Notes: generated by a model from the sequence alone, not told the origin. A stretch of 5,847 nt of DNA from Acidaminococcus sp. CAG:917 (GCA_000437555.1 FR901028.1:1-5847); one strand, 5' to 3'; shown: positions 1-4,453, counted from the first letter of the stretch. A program made the numbers and translations.

Positions 1-20
1 AAAGCCGTCGGGGCTTTTCT
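1..20 (+). terminator. Intrinsic terminator at window edge
   Basis: AAAGCC (1-6) pairs with GGCTTT (12-17) around a 5-base loop and is followed by a short T-rich tail. It probably ends a rightward gene lying outside the window. The stem may extend beyond the left edge, so its full strength cannot be judged. Confidence 0.4.
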
Positions 21-130
21 TTATGCTCCAAAACAGTTAAACTCTCATTCAAAGTGCCGTTCAGAGCTAACCTTGCAAAGTATGAATTCGAAGTGGAAAT
101 TTACCTGTAAAGACAGAGAACCACGGCAAT

Positions 131-319
131 TTATTCCACGCTCCGCTTGACACGAGCCTCTGCGGCGTACGGTATCAAGGCAAAGAGCCAATACCAAACG
201 CCCCAAGGGGCTTTTCGTTTGCCATAGGCGGACAGCCTACCGTACGCCTTCCTCATGTCAAGCGGCTTTCGCGGCATAAACCGCCGTTCCACATAACCGT
301 AAGAAAGCACTCGACACAC
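131..319. repeat. Nested imperfect palindrome (core 143-265), possible repeat element
   Basis: CCGCTTGACA (143-152) is the exact reverse complement of TGTCAAGCGG (256-265), and GGCGTACGGTA (164-174) of TACCGTACGCC (238-248). The two arms nest, separated by an asymmetric internal loop. The apex carries further hairpins: GCCCC/GGGGC (200-204/207-211) flanked by CAAAC/GTTTG (195-199/217-221), and TAGGC/GCCTA (225-229/235-239). The region is clearly GC-richer than its surroundings. A 62-codon frame runs on the minus strand (131-319, GTG start, many Arg, Lys and Trp), but it has no Shine-Dalgarno and mostly reflects the palindrome, so I do not call it a gene. An imperfect direct repeat GGCTC(C)AAAAT follows at 339-359. 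It could be a REP/MITE-like element or a structured RNA; copy number is unknown from this window. Nothing else recognisable lies in 21-130 or 266-389. Confidence 0.5.
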
Positions 320-387
320 TGCTCACCACGCCTATGACGGCTCCAAAATGGCTCAAAATAGCGTCTTAAAAACACAACGACAAAAAG

Positions 388-432
388 AAAAACCTAAAAC
401 GACGTACCCTCAAAGTGGTTCGTTTTAGGTTT
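388..432 (-). terminator. Terminator of tRNA-Ala
   Basis: A perfect 13-bp stem (390-402 with 420-432) has a 17-base loop. On the minus strand it is followed by a run of T with one interruption. It starts five bases past the CCA end of tRNA-Ala, so it ends that transcript. Confidence 0.85.
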
Positions 433-436
433 CGTG

Positions 437-512
437 TGGTGGAGATGAGGGGGGTCGAACCCCTTACCTTTTGAATGCCATTCAAACGCTCTACCAGTTG
501 AGCTACACCCCC
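437..512 (-). tRNA. tRNA-Ala (anticodon GGC)
   Basis: A complete 76-nt cloverleaf on the minus strand. The acceptor stem GGGGGTG pairs with CATCTCC and contains the G3:U70 wobble that is the alanine identity element. The D-arm is GCTC/GAGC. The anticodon stem TTTGA/TCAAA holds the loop ATGGCAT with anticodon GGC, reading GCC codons. The T-arm AGGGG/CCCCT has the loop TTCGACC. The discriminator is A and the terminal CCA is encoded. It has its own promoter (524-551) and terminator (388-432), so it is a monocistronic tRNA gene. Confidence 0.97.
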
Positions 513-523
513 AGGCAAGTTGT

Positions 524-551
524 ATTATATCATATTCGAGAAAAAATGCAA
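524..551 (-). promoter_or_regulatory. Promoter of tRNA-Ala
   Basis: On the minus strand a TTGCAT -35 (546-551) lies 16 bp from a perfect TATAAT -10 (524-529). Initiation would fall about 5 bases before the mature tRNA 5' end at 512. The match to the vegetative sigma consensus is strong. Confidence 0.8.
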
Positions 552-808
552 TCGTTTAAAGGCAGTTATGGAAAATTTTAATTGATTATTCTTTATGTTT
601 TAGCTTTCCTTTATTATGCTTGTTATCTAGCTATAGGATTTTATACAAATTTACATTTATTCTCCTGAAAAGCTATGGCCCTTACCCTTCTCTTTAAACA
701 AAACTTGGGTTATTTTAAATAATATCATTTATTAAATTTACTCTACCCTGTCCGAATTCTGATTTGTTTATCAATTTAATTTCACTTTACTATCTCGGTT
801 TTTCACTA
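552..808. other. AT-rich intergenic region, nothing recognised
   Basis: Strongly AT-rich DNA between the divergent tRNA-Ala and the CPBP-type gene. I see no supported reading frame, RNA gene or strong hairpin here. Confidence 0.6.
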
Positions 809-837
809 TTGATTTACTTTGCTTGATTTTATATAAT
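809..837 (+). promoter_or_regulatory. Promoter of the CPBP-type membrane protein gene
   Basis: TTGATT (809-814), a 17-bp spacer and TATAAT (832-837). The predicted start near 844 leaves only about 11 bases of leader, so the GAGGG ribosome binding site (846-850) sits at the extreme 5' end of the mRNA, 4-5 bases before the ATG at 855. Confidence 0.75.
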
Positions 838-854
838 GGTATAAAGAGGGAATT

Positions 855-1769
855 ATGACGAAAGAGGAAAAACGAAGATACGCCTTAAAAATGGCCACGT
901 TCTTACTTGGCGCTTTAACGATGGGTCTGACCACCGTTATCGGAAGCTGTGCCGACGTAATGCTCGGAACGGACGTTTTTTCACGCTTCGGATACAAGGT
1001 GCCGGGACTGTTTGAAAATCTCGGCAGGTTATTTTTTATTTTGCTATGCCTTTTTTTGATGTTCTTCAAAAAGGATAATCCGTTCAGAGGAAAATACTTT
1101 TCATTTACGCTTTTACTCTCGTTAGTGCCGGTTGTGCTGCTGCTGATCGGAAAAACGGGAGCATTTGACCGAACGTTTAATGTTTCCGTATTTTTTATCT
1201 GGATAATATCTCTGACTCTTACAGTATTCTGCGACGAACTCTATTTCAGGTACGTTGCGGCAACCTTTTTCAAGCGTCAAGGTAAAATGTCCGGGTTGAC
1301 TTTGGCGCTGACAACCATAATCTACGGTCTGCCCACGCTAATGAACCTGATACTTGCTCCGCACAATTATGAATACGTATTGCTCAACCTCGTCACCTAT
1401 TCTTCCGTAGGTTTCTTCTATCTTGCCGCCGACCTAAAAACGCACAACGTAGGCATATCCCTCACCTCGCACTTCTTACTGACCTTAGTTTCTCAGACTT
1501 TTGATATTTGGTCGTCAAACGCACACTTCCACCCGGCCGTCCATTATACTATGGTCGCCCTTTGCGCCGTGTTTTGTTTTAGTGTGGGAACGGTTATTTT
1601 GTATAAAGGTAATTTCATTATAAAAAAAGCTAAGCTTTCAAATACCGATACATTCTCTGCTCCAAATATCCAACCCACTTTAGACTCACTGCCCGACTCA
1701 GAACAAAAAAATATTGTCGCAGATTCTGACCTCGCCGATAAGGACTCCCCAAAAGAAAATTTGCAATAA
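855..1769 (+). CDS. CPBP-like intramembrane metalloprotease homologue, degenerate motifs
   Basis: A 304-residue polytopic membrane protein with about eight hydrophobic segments (near 12-32, 56-71, 81-99, 109-126, 147-167, 174-192, 199-215, 230-250). It ends in a soluble, polar, rather acidic tail (about 260-304). Residues 127-132 read DELYFR, matching the first CPBP motif EExxxR with Asp for the first Glu. The second motif FxxxH would fall at Tyr157-Thr161, where the His is missing. The third, HxxxN, would be His206-Thr210, with the Asn replaced. Family members cleave prenylated proteins or process and resist bacteriocins; the lost ligands here suggest altered or absent protease activity. The start is fixed by GAGGG at 846-850 and the promoter just upstream. 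It stands alone, with no clear terminator before the promoter at 1796. The family call is from motif pattern and topology only. Confidence 0.65.
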   Translation: MTKEEKRRYALKMATFLLGALTMGLTTVIGSCADVMLGTDVFSRFGYKVPGLFENLGRLFFILLCLFLMFFKKDNPFRGKYFSFTLLLSLVPVVLLLIGKTGAFDRTFNVSVFFIWIISLTLTVFCDELYFRYVAATFFKRQGKMSGLTLALTTIIYGLPTLMNLILAPHNYEYVLLNLVTYSSVGFFYLAADLKTHNVGISLTSHFLLTLVSQTFDIWSSNAHFHPAVHYTMVALCAVFCFSVGTVILYKGNFIIKKAKLSNTDTFSAPNIQPTLDSLPDSEQKNIVADSDLADKDSPKENLQ

Positions 1770-1795
1770 TTTTTATTCGTTTACCTAAAATCGTT

Positions 1796-1823
1796 TTGAT
1801 AAATCGAACTTAAGGTGTATAAT
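1796..1823 (+). promoter_or_regulatory. Promoter in front of the tRNA-like region
   Basis: TTGATA (1796-1801), a 16-bp spacer and a perfect TATAAT (1818-1823). It would start RNA near 1830, yet no protein gene follows for over 700 bases. Its product would be an untranslated RNA through the tRNA-Arg-like element, unless it reads on into the tRNA-Arg gene. Confidence 0.55.
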
Positions 1824-1907
1824 CACATTTGCAACGGATATCCCGAGCATAAATAAGCCCCGCCCACTCGGCGACGAGATTTTATCGCTTGGCAGAATAC
1901 CGCCTCA

Positions 1908-1978
1908 ATACGCTTCCGTAGTTAAATGGATATAACAGCCCCCTCCTAAGTAGCCGATCTATCCACCTAAAAGCGTAT
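1908..1978 (+). pseudogene. Truncated tRNA-Arg(CCT)-like element
   Basis: Positions 1912-1950 read like the 5' half of a tRNA-Arg(CCT): an acceptor-like GCTTCCG, TA, a D-arm GTT...AAC with GGATA, then an anticodon loop CTCCTAA. Compared with the intact tRNA-Arg at 2119, three blocks match: TTCCGTAG (1914-1921 vs 2121-2128), GGATA (1928-1932 vs 2136-2140) and CCTCCTAAG (1942-1950 vs 2150-2158), with one base of spacing difference in the D-loop. The likeness stops just after the anticodon loop: the 3' anticodon strand does not pair, there is no TTCGA T-loop and no CCA. Instead ATACGCTT (1908-1915) pairs perfectly with AAGCGTAT (1971-1978), and TGGATA (1927-1932) with TATCCA (1960-1965). It may be a broken tRNA gene or a tRNA-like small RNA. 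A CCGAG/CTCGG hairpin (1843-1871) lies upstream. Confidence 0.5.
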
Positions 1979-1982
1979 ATAT

Positions 1983-2074
1983 GGTATAGAATTGCAAGTG
2001 CGACCACTACATATTGTGGTATATGGCTTTAATTTTGAAAATTGGTATAAAATTGGTATAAATTTTGGTATAAA
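1983..2074 (+). repeat. GGTATA motif cluster with three phased TTGGTATAAA repeats
   Basis: GGTATA occurs at 1983, 2018, 2044, 2055 and 2067, five times in 90 bases. The last three extend to TTGGTATAAA (2042-2051, 2053-2062, 2065-2074), spaced 11 and 12 bp, about one helical turn. Each resembles an extended -10 element (TGnTATAAT with a final A). They lie just upstream of the tRNA-Arg promoter. They could be iterated operators, cryptic -10 elements or a simple expansion. Confidence 0.55.
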
Positions 2075-2077
2075 TTT

Positions 2078-2111
2078 GATTTGAAATCATTTTCAAATCG
2101 TCAAATATAAT
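2078..2111 (+). promoter_or_regulatory. tRNA-Arg promoter with overlapping hairpin
   Basis: TATAAT (2106-2111) sits 7 bases before the tRNA-Arg 5' end. The best -35 is TTGAAA (2081-2086) with a long 19-bp spacer. This -35 lies in a perfect 9-bp inverted repeat, GATTTGAAA (2078-2086) and TTTCAAATC (2091-2099) with loop TCAT. There is no T-run, so it looks more like a protein-binding dyad than a terminator. Confidence 0.5.
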
Positions 2112-2118
2112 TCCTTTT

Positions 2119-2195
2119 GTTTCCGTAGCTCAGTAGGATAGAGCGTTCGCCTCCTAAGCGAAAGGCCGTGGGTTCGACTCCCGCCGGGAACGCCA
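2119..2195 (+). tRNA. tRNA-Arg (anticodon CCT)
   Basis: A complete 77-nt cloverleaf. The acceptor GTTTCCG pairs with CGGGAAC (one T-G wobble). The D-arm is GCTC/GAGC. The anticodon stem TTCGC/GCGAA holds the loop CTCCTAA, anticodon CCT, which decodes AGG. The T-arm GTGGG/CCCGC has the loop TTCGACT. The discriminator is G and the CCA is encoded. A TATAAT box at 2106 precedes it and a strong terminator begins at its last base. tRNA-Arg(CCT) genes are frequent integration sites, which fits the mobile-element debris that follows; I found no duplicated 3' end (att repeat) elsewhere in the window. Confidence 0.97.
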
Positions 2196-2229
2196 AAAGA
2201 CCGCAATCTTTGCGGTCTTTTTTATTTTT
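2195..2229 (+). terminator. Terminator of tRNA-Arg
   Basis: AAAAGACCGCA (2195-2205) pairs perfectly with TGCGGTCTTTT (2211-2221) around a 5-base loop, followed by a T-rich tract. The stem begins at the last base of the tRNA. Confidence 0.92.
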
Positions 2230-2311
2230 CCATATCAAACTAAACTACCGCTATTAAAAATTAAATCAAACGGATTAATACCATTTCCTCAAATTTTGCC
2301 GTTTCGTGGTA

Positions 2312-2420
2312 GCTATCGTAGCACAGATTTCGCAGAAGTCAATGCGAAAAAATATCGCTTAAAAATCAAATATCTCTTAACTTAAAAGCCGGGAGGAAAA
2401 TTCTTCTCGGCCTTTTCTTT
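2312..2420 (+). terminator. Structured leader ending in a terminator-like hairpin
   Basis: Upstream of the accessory gene at 2568 lie three successive hairpins. They are GCTA/TAGC (2312-2315/2319-2322), TTTCGCA/TGCGAAA (2328-2334/2343-2349) and a long one at 2384-2415 (AAAAG-CCGGGAGGA with TCTTCTCGGCCTTTT, two G-T wobbles and a bulge), with a T-rich tail. No gene precedes it after tRNA-Arg, so the terminator is an orphan. It could be an attenuator, the end of a small RNA, or the remains of a lost gene. I saw no convincing promoter. The rest of 2230-2567 has no gene; TGCC-GAAA-GGCA (2533-2544) is a small tetraloop hairpin close to the ribosome binding site. Confidence 0.5.
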
Positions 2421-2567
2421 TGCCTTGTAAATCTAACAACTCCAACTCAATATTTTTTCGTGGTCGTTGGACTTCTGGTTTCCTTTACTTCCAATAAACA
2501 GACCTATGCTCAATCAATGCTACCTCTGCCTCTGCCGAAAGGCAAAATAAATTTGGAGGTAAATCCT

Positions 2568-2831
2568 ATGGAAAACAAAGTTTCCCAAATTCCTGAATTC
2601 AAGAGATACTATCTCTCGGAATTCGAACTCTACGACGGTGAAGAATTCATCACTTTCAACATCGTAGGAATCGATGCTGCCAAAAATGAAATACAGATAG
2701 CCGTTACCAACAGAGGCAAAATAAGCGTTATCACTTACGACCTTCTGACTGATAAAAACGGCAGACTGTATTTCGAATACGGCGCTATGTTTGAACACGT
2801 CCATCTGGACGCTTTTAAGGAGGTGACGTAA
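2568..2831 (+). CDS. Small accessory protein of mobile-element type, unknown function
   Basis: An 87-residue, acidic, soluble protein with no signal peptide or membrane segment. It has a YYLSEFELYDGE block (about 15-26), alternating hydrophobic strands and a second conserved-looking block around YDLLTDKNGRLYFEYG (57-72). It resembles short hypothetical proteins carried by clostridial conjugative elements and phages, but I cannot assign a function. The start is the ATG at 2568, preceded by a strong GGAGGT (2555-2560) at 7-base spacing. An upstream in-frame extension from 2460 would read through this site and is not supported. The stop overlaps the next ATG by one base (TAATG), and an AAGGAGG site sits in its last codons, so the two genes were translationally coupled. 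The frame is intact although its partner is broken. It may be a recently stranded survivor of an element. Confidence 0.7.
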   Translation: MENKVSQIPEFKRYYLSEFELYDGEEFITFNIVGIDAAKNEIQIAVTNRGKISVITYDLLTDKNGRLYFEYGAMFEHVHLDAFKEVT

Positions 2832-3147
2832 TGAAACTTACTCTTGCTAATATCAAACAAATAAAACGAAACTCAAGCAGCCCTCTTACAAAACGAGTAT
2901 GCAACTACGTTATCGGCGAATGAAGCGACTATTCGAATAAGAAGGATATCTTTACCGACGTGCTTTATCATGGCTGTCAATCCGGTATTGTAGGAGAACT
3001 TATCTACTACACAGACACCGTGCGCTTCTACAAACAGTACAAGGAAGAAATCAACAGTCTTTTGTACGACACTATGAACGGAACAGGACTTTACGCTCCG
3101 TCAGAGCTGTTCGGCGACAAGTGGGACAAGGGAGATCCGCTTGCGCC
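2831..3147 (+). pseudogene. Disrupted mobile-element gene (DUF7222-like?), nonsense and truncated
   Basis: The gene starts at 2831 with an AAGGAGG site and encodes 30 residues (MKLTLANIKQ...). It then meets an in-frame TGA at 2921-2923. The same frame continues without another stop, through FTDVLYHGCQSGIVGELIYY and on to PSELFGDKWDKGDPL at about 3143. This continuation looks like one family: conserved unknown proteins of clostridial conjugative elements and phages, which I recall as DUF7222-type. The stop probably replaced a Trp codon (TGG to TGA). After about 3145 the frame (open to 3286) turns into the antisense of an ABC transporter fragment, so the 3' end is lost too. TGA is a genuine stop for holB in this window, which argues against recoding. 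The family name is from memory and tentative; the pseudogene call is firm. Confidence 0.75.
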
Positions 3148-3257
3148 ATACGGCACGCTTCGACTATTTCTTCATCGGTGGCGTTTTCGTTGCCCCACCT
3201 TAGGTTCTCTTTTATCGTTCCCGAAAAGAGATTGTTTTTTTGCAATACGGAAGCGAC
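3141..3257 (-). pseudogene. Fragment of an ABC exporter ATP-binding domain
   Basis: On the minus strand about 38 codons read VASVLQKNNLFSGTIKEN, then LRWGNENATDEEI and VEACRMAQAD. This is the Q-loop region of an ABC exporter nucleotide-binding domain (MsbA/MdlB type), where the Gln of VLQ contacts Mg-ATP. The sequence stops before the LSGGQ signature, Walker B and H-loop, and the Walker A part upstream is also missing. It is a scrap with both ends gone and has no start or ribosome binding site. Its C-terminal end abuts the truncated gene on the other strand at about 3134-3147, where GATCCGCTTGCG can be read in both genes, suggesting a short-homology join. Confidence 0.8.
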
Positions 3258-3306
3258 GGTCGGACAAAATAAAAAAGGTAATTTAAAAAGCCGTATTTTA
3301 AAAACT

Positions 3307-3334
3307 AAAAAAGCAACCTGAGGTTGCTTTTTTT
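3307..3334. terminator. Symmetric (two-way) terminator
   Basis: AAAAAAGCAACC (3307-3318) and GGTTGCTTTTTT (3322-3333) form a perfect 12-bp stem with a TGA loop. A-runs on the left and T-runs on the right make it work on both strands. It would stop readthrough from the pseudogene region rightward and from the gene at 3429-3878 leftward. Confidence 0.85.
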
Positions 3335-3428
3335 CGCTATTCGTCAAAGATTTTTGTCAAGAATTTAAATATGACCTAAACCGAGTTTGCCGTCTTTTAG
3401 TAAATCGGCTGTCATAAAATTTTTGCTT

Positions 3429-3878
3429 TTAGTTTTTTTCTTCGAGCATCTTTTGCAATATGCCGGCGGCTACTTCGCATATCTCTGCGCACGGACGCTT
3501 TTTATAATAGCTTTCCGTTCTCTCGTCCGGCACCGGCGAACTGTCCGTTTTAACTCCCGTAAGAAGCTCTCTGCAAATTATCGAACCGTTTTCCGCTTTA
3601 AACGCCTCGGTGAACTGCCTCACTCTCTTATAGTGCTCCGTCTTTGAAACGTTATCCGTAGGAGAAGTATATCCCTCTAAAAGCCCGAGCACCATAGCTC
3701 CTCCGCTTACCGCTCCGCATACTTCCCTGAGCCTTGCAAGCCCACCGCCGAACGACGAGGAAAGTTTTAAAAGCGTTTCGGCATCTATGCCGAGTTCGTC
3801 ACTAAACGCAAGCACGACCGACTGAGCACAATTGTATCCTGCTTTGAAATTTTCTTTTGCAATCTGTCCTTTATCCAT
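3429..3878 (-). CDS. C_GCAxxG_C_C family protein (putative redox/metal protein)
   Basis: A 149-residue cytoplasmic protein. The family has conserved cysteines thought to act in redox or metal binding; it is common in anaerobes and has no established reaction. Visible marks, numbered from the chosen ATG: GYNCAQSV (Cys17), the glycine patch FGGGLAR (about 43-49), VCGAVSGG (Cys54), ICREL (Cys102) and CAEIC (Cys130, Cys134). Length and cysteine spacing fit the family. A longer start at TTG (3905) is possible in frame, but that codon falls inside the promoter. The ATG at 3878 is therefore preferred even though it has no Shine-Dalgarno. The promoter (3885-3912) places the transcription start at or next to this A, implying a leaderless mRNA. 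It has no operon partner; the symmetric terminator at 3307 probably ends it. Confidence 0.88.
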   Translation of the reverse strand: MDKGQIAKENFKAGYNCAQSVVLAFSDELGIDAETLLKLSSSFGGGLARLREVCGAVSGGAMVLGLLEGYTSPTDNVSKTEHYKRVRQFTEAFKAENGSIICRELLTGVKTDSSPVPDERTESYYKKRPCAEICEVAAGILQKMLEEKN

Positions 3879-3884
3879 AGCTTT

Positions 3885-3912
3885 ATTATATATCCAAAGG
3901 CGCAAAAAGCAA
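3885..3912 (-). promoter_or_regulatory. Promoter of the C_GCAxxG_C_C gene
   Basis: On the minus strand TTGCTT (3907-3912), 16 bp and TATAAT (3885-3890). An AT-rich tract (about 3917-3938) just upstream of the -35 could be an UP element. Initiation about 7 bases after the -10 falls on the ATG at 3878. Confidence 0.7.
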
Positions 3913-3948
3913 CCGCTTTAATTAAATTATTAAATTTAGCGCGTTAAG

Positions 3949-3972
3949 CGACGGCATTTAACTCCGCCGTCG
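3949..3972. other. GC-rich hairpin in the intergenic region
   Basis: CGACGGC (3949-3955) pairs perfectly with GCCGTCG (3966-3972) around a 10-base loop. There is no T-run on either side, so it is not a typical terminator. It lies between the terminator at 4011 and the promoter at 3885-3912, where it could be an operator-like dyad or RNA structure. Confidence 0.35.
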
Positions 3973-4010
3973 TATAGTTTCCCCTCTTTCCAAGCCGTAG
4001 GCAGAAAAAA

Positions 4011-4040
4011 AATAATTCGGCTTTAAATAGCCGAATTATT
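4011..4040 (-). terminator. Strong terminator, both strands possible
   Basis: A perfect 12-bp stem AATAATTCGGCT (4011-4022) / AGCCGAATTATT (4029-4040) with a 6-base loop. On the minus strand it runs into eight T. The right side also carries GTTTTTT, so it could act rightward. The stop codon of the minus-strand reading frame (4036-4038) lies inside the stem. Confidence 0.85.
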
Positions 4041-4137
4041 TGTTTTTTGCTCCCGCTTTCACGTTGGGGTCTTTTATCGCCCCGAGTGAGGGAGCGGACA
4101 GCGCCTCATCCTTTCTTCTTTTCAATCTTCTTTTCAT
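4036..4137 (-). CDS. Short basic reading frame, or tail of a decayed gene
   Basis: From ATG at 4137 the frame encodes 33 residues starting MKRRLKRRKDEALS and ending NVKAGAKNK. It is strongly basic, with no membrane segment. A TAAGGAT sequence touches the ATG, too close for a normal ribosome binding site. The same frame is open upstream to 4245 without a usable ATG, GTG or TTG (VIDGLERQLKSDVIS...). Beyond one TAA at 4246-4248 it continues as ...RFLGHIKKLAMQAH. Together with the strong terminator right after the stop, this looks like the 3' end of a real gene that lost its start or gained a stop. I do not recognise the family. It could be a short basic protein, a pseudogene about 100 codons long, or chance. 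Confidence 0.35.
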   Translation of the reverse strand: MKRRLKRRKDEALSAPSLGAIKDPNVKAGAKNK

Positions 4138-4248
4138 ATCCTTAGTTTTAGCATACAGTAAAATATTATACTTTGTTGCTTTAAAAACTTGCCTTAAAGT
4201 GCTGATAACGTCTGATTTTAACTGCCTTTCTAAGCCGTCGATTACTTA

Positions 4249-4453
4249 ATGTGCTTGCATTGCAAGTTTTTTAATATGTCCTAAAAAACGGATTACAAAT
4301 ATTTGCAGACGCTTGAAATGCCACGGCAATCGGTAAATACTTTAAAAGCTTGTCATATAATCTTGAATATATCTGAAATGCCTTAACATTAACAGTCCCT
4401 GGTATAAATTATAATAAACGATTTGAAGGTTTTTGAGTATGGAAAAATAAAAA
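4249..4453. other. Intergenic region, nothing firm recognised
   Basis: No supported gene. The minus strand may hold the decayed upstream part of the frame at 4036-4245. CTTGC-ATT-GCAAG (4254-4266) followed by six T is a weak rightward terminator-like hairpin. GGTATAAATT at 4401-4410 repeats the motif found before tRNA-Arg. Confidence 0.4.

Noticed and set aside
131..319. Minus-strand 62-codon frame as a gene
   Set aside because: GTG start without Shine-Dalgarno, and the frame is mostly the arms and apex of a palindrome; kept as a repeat element instead.
2460..2567. Upstream extension of the small accessory protein
   Set aside because: A strong GGAGGT with correct spacing serves the ATG at 2568; the extension has no ribosome binding site and its sequence is unlike the rest.
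2921..2923. TGA read as Trp (alternative code) or selenocysteine
   Set aside because: TGA ends holB in the overlap with ricT, TGG is used for Trp elsewhere, and the gene is truncated anyway; a plain nonsense mutation is simpler.
3072..3347. Minus-strand 91-codon frame as an intact protein
   Set aside because: Only about 38 central codons resemble an ABC ATPase; the frame starts inside a terminator region and its end runs antisense to another gene.
2119..3420. att direct repeat of the tRNA-Arg 3' end
   Set aside because: I looked for a second copy of the T-arm and acceptor sequence downstream and found none in the window.
3879..3905. TTG start adding nine residues to the C_GCAxxG_C_C protein
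   Set aside because: The codon lies between the -35 and -10 of the promoter, so it would not be on the mRNA.
4040..4249. Plus-strand 69-codon frame
   Set aside because: No ribosome binding site, and it mirrors the more protein-like minus-strand frame.
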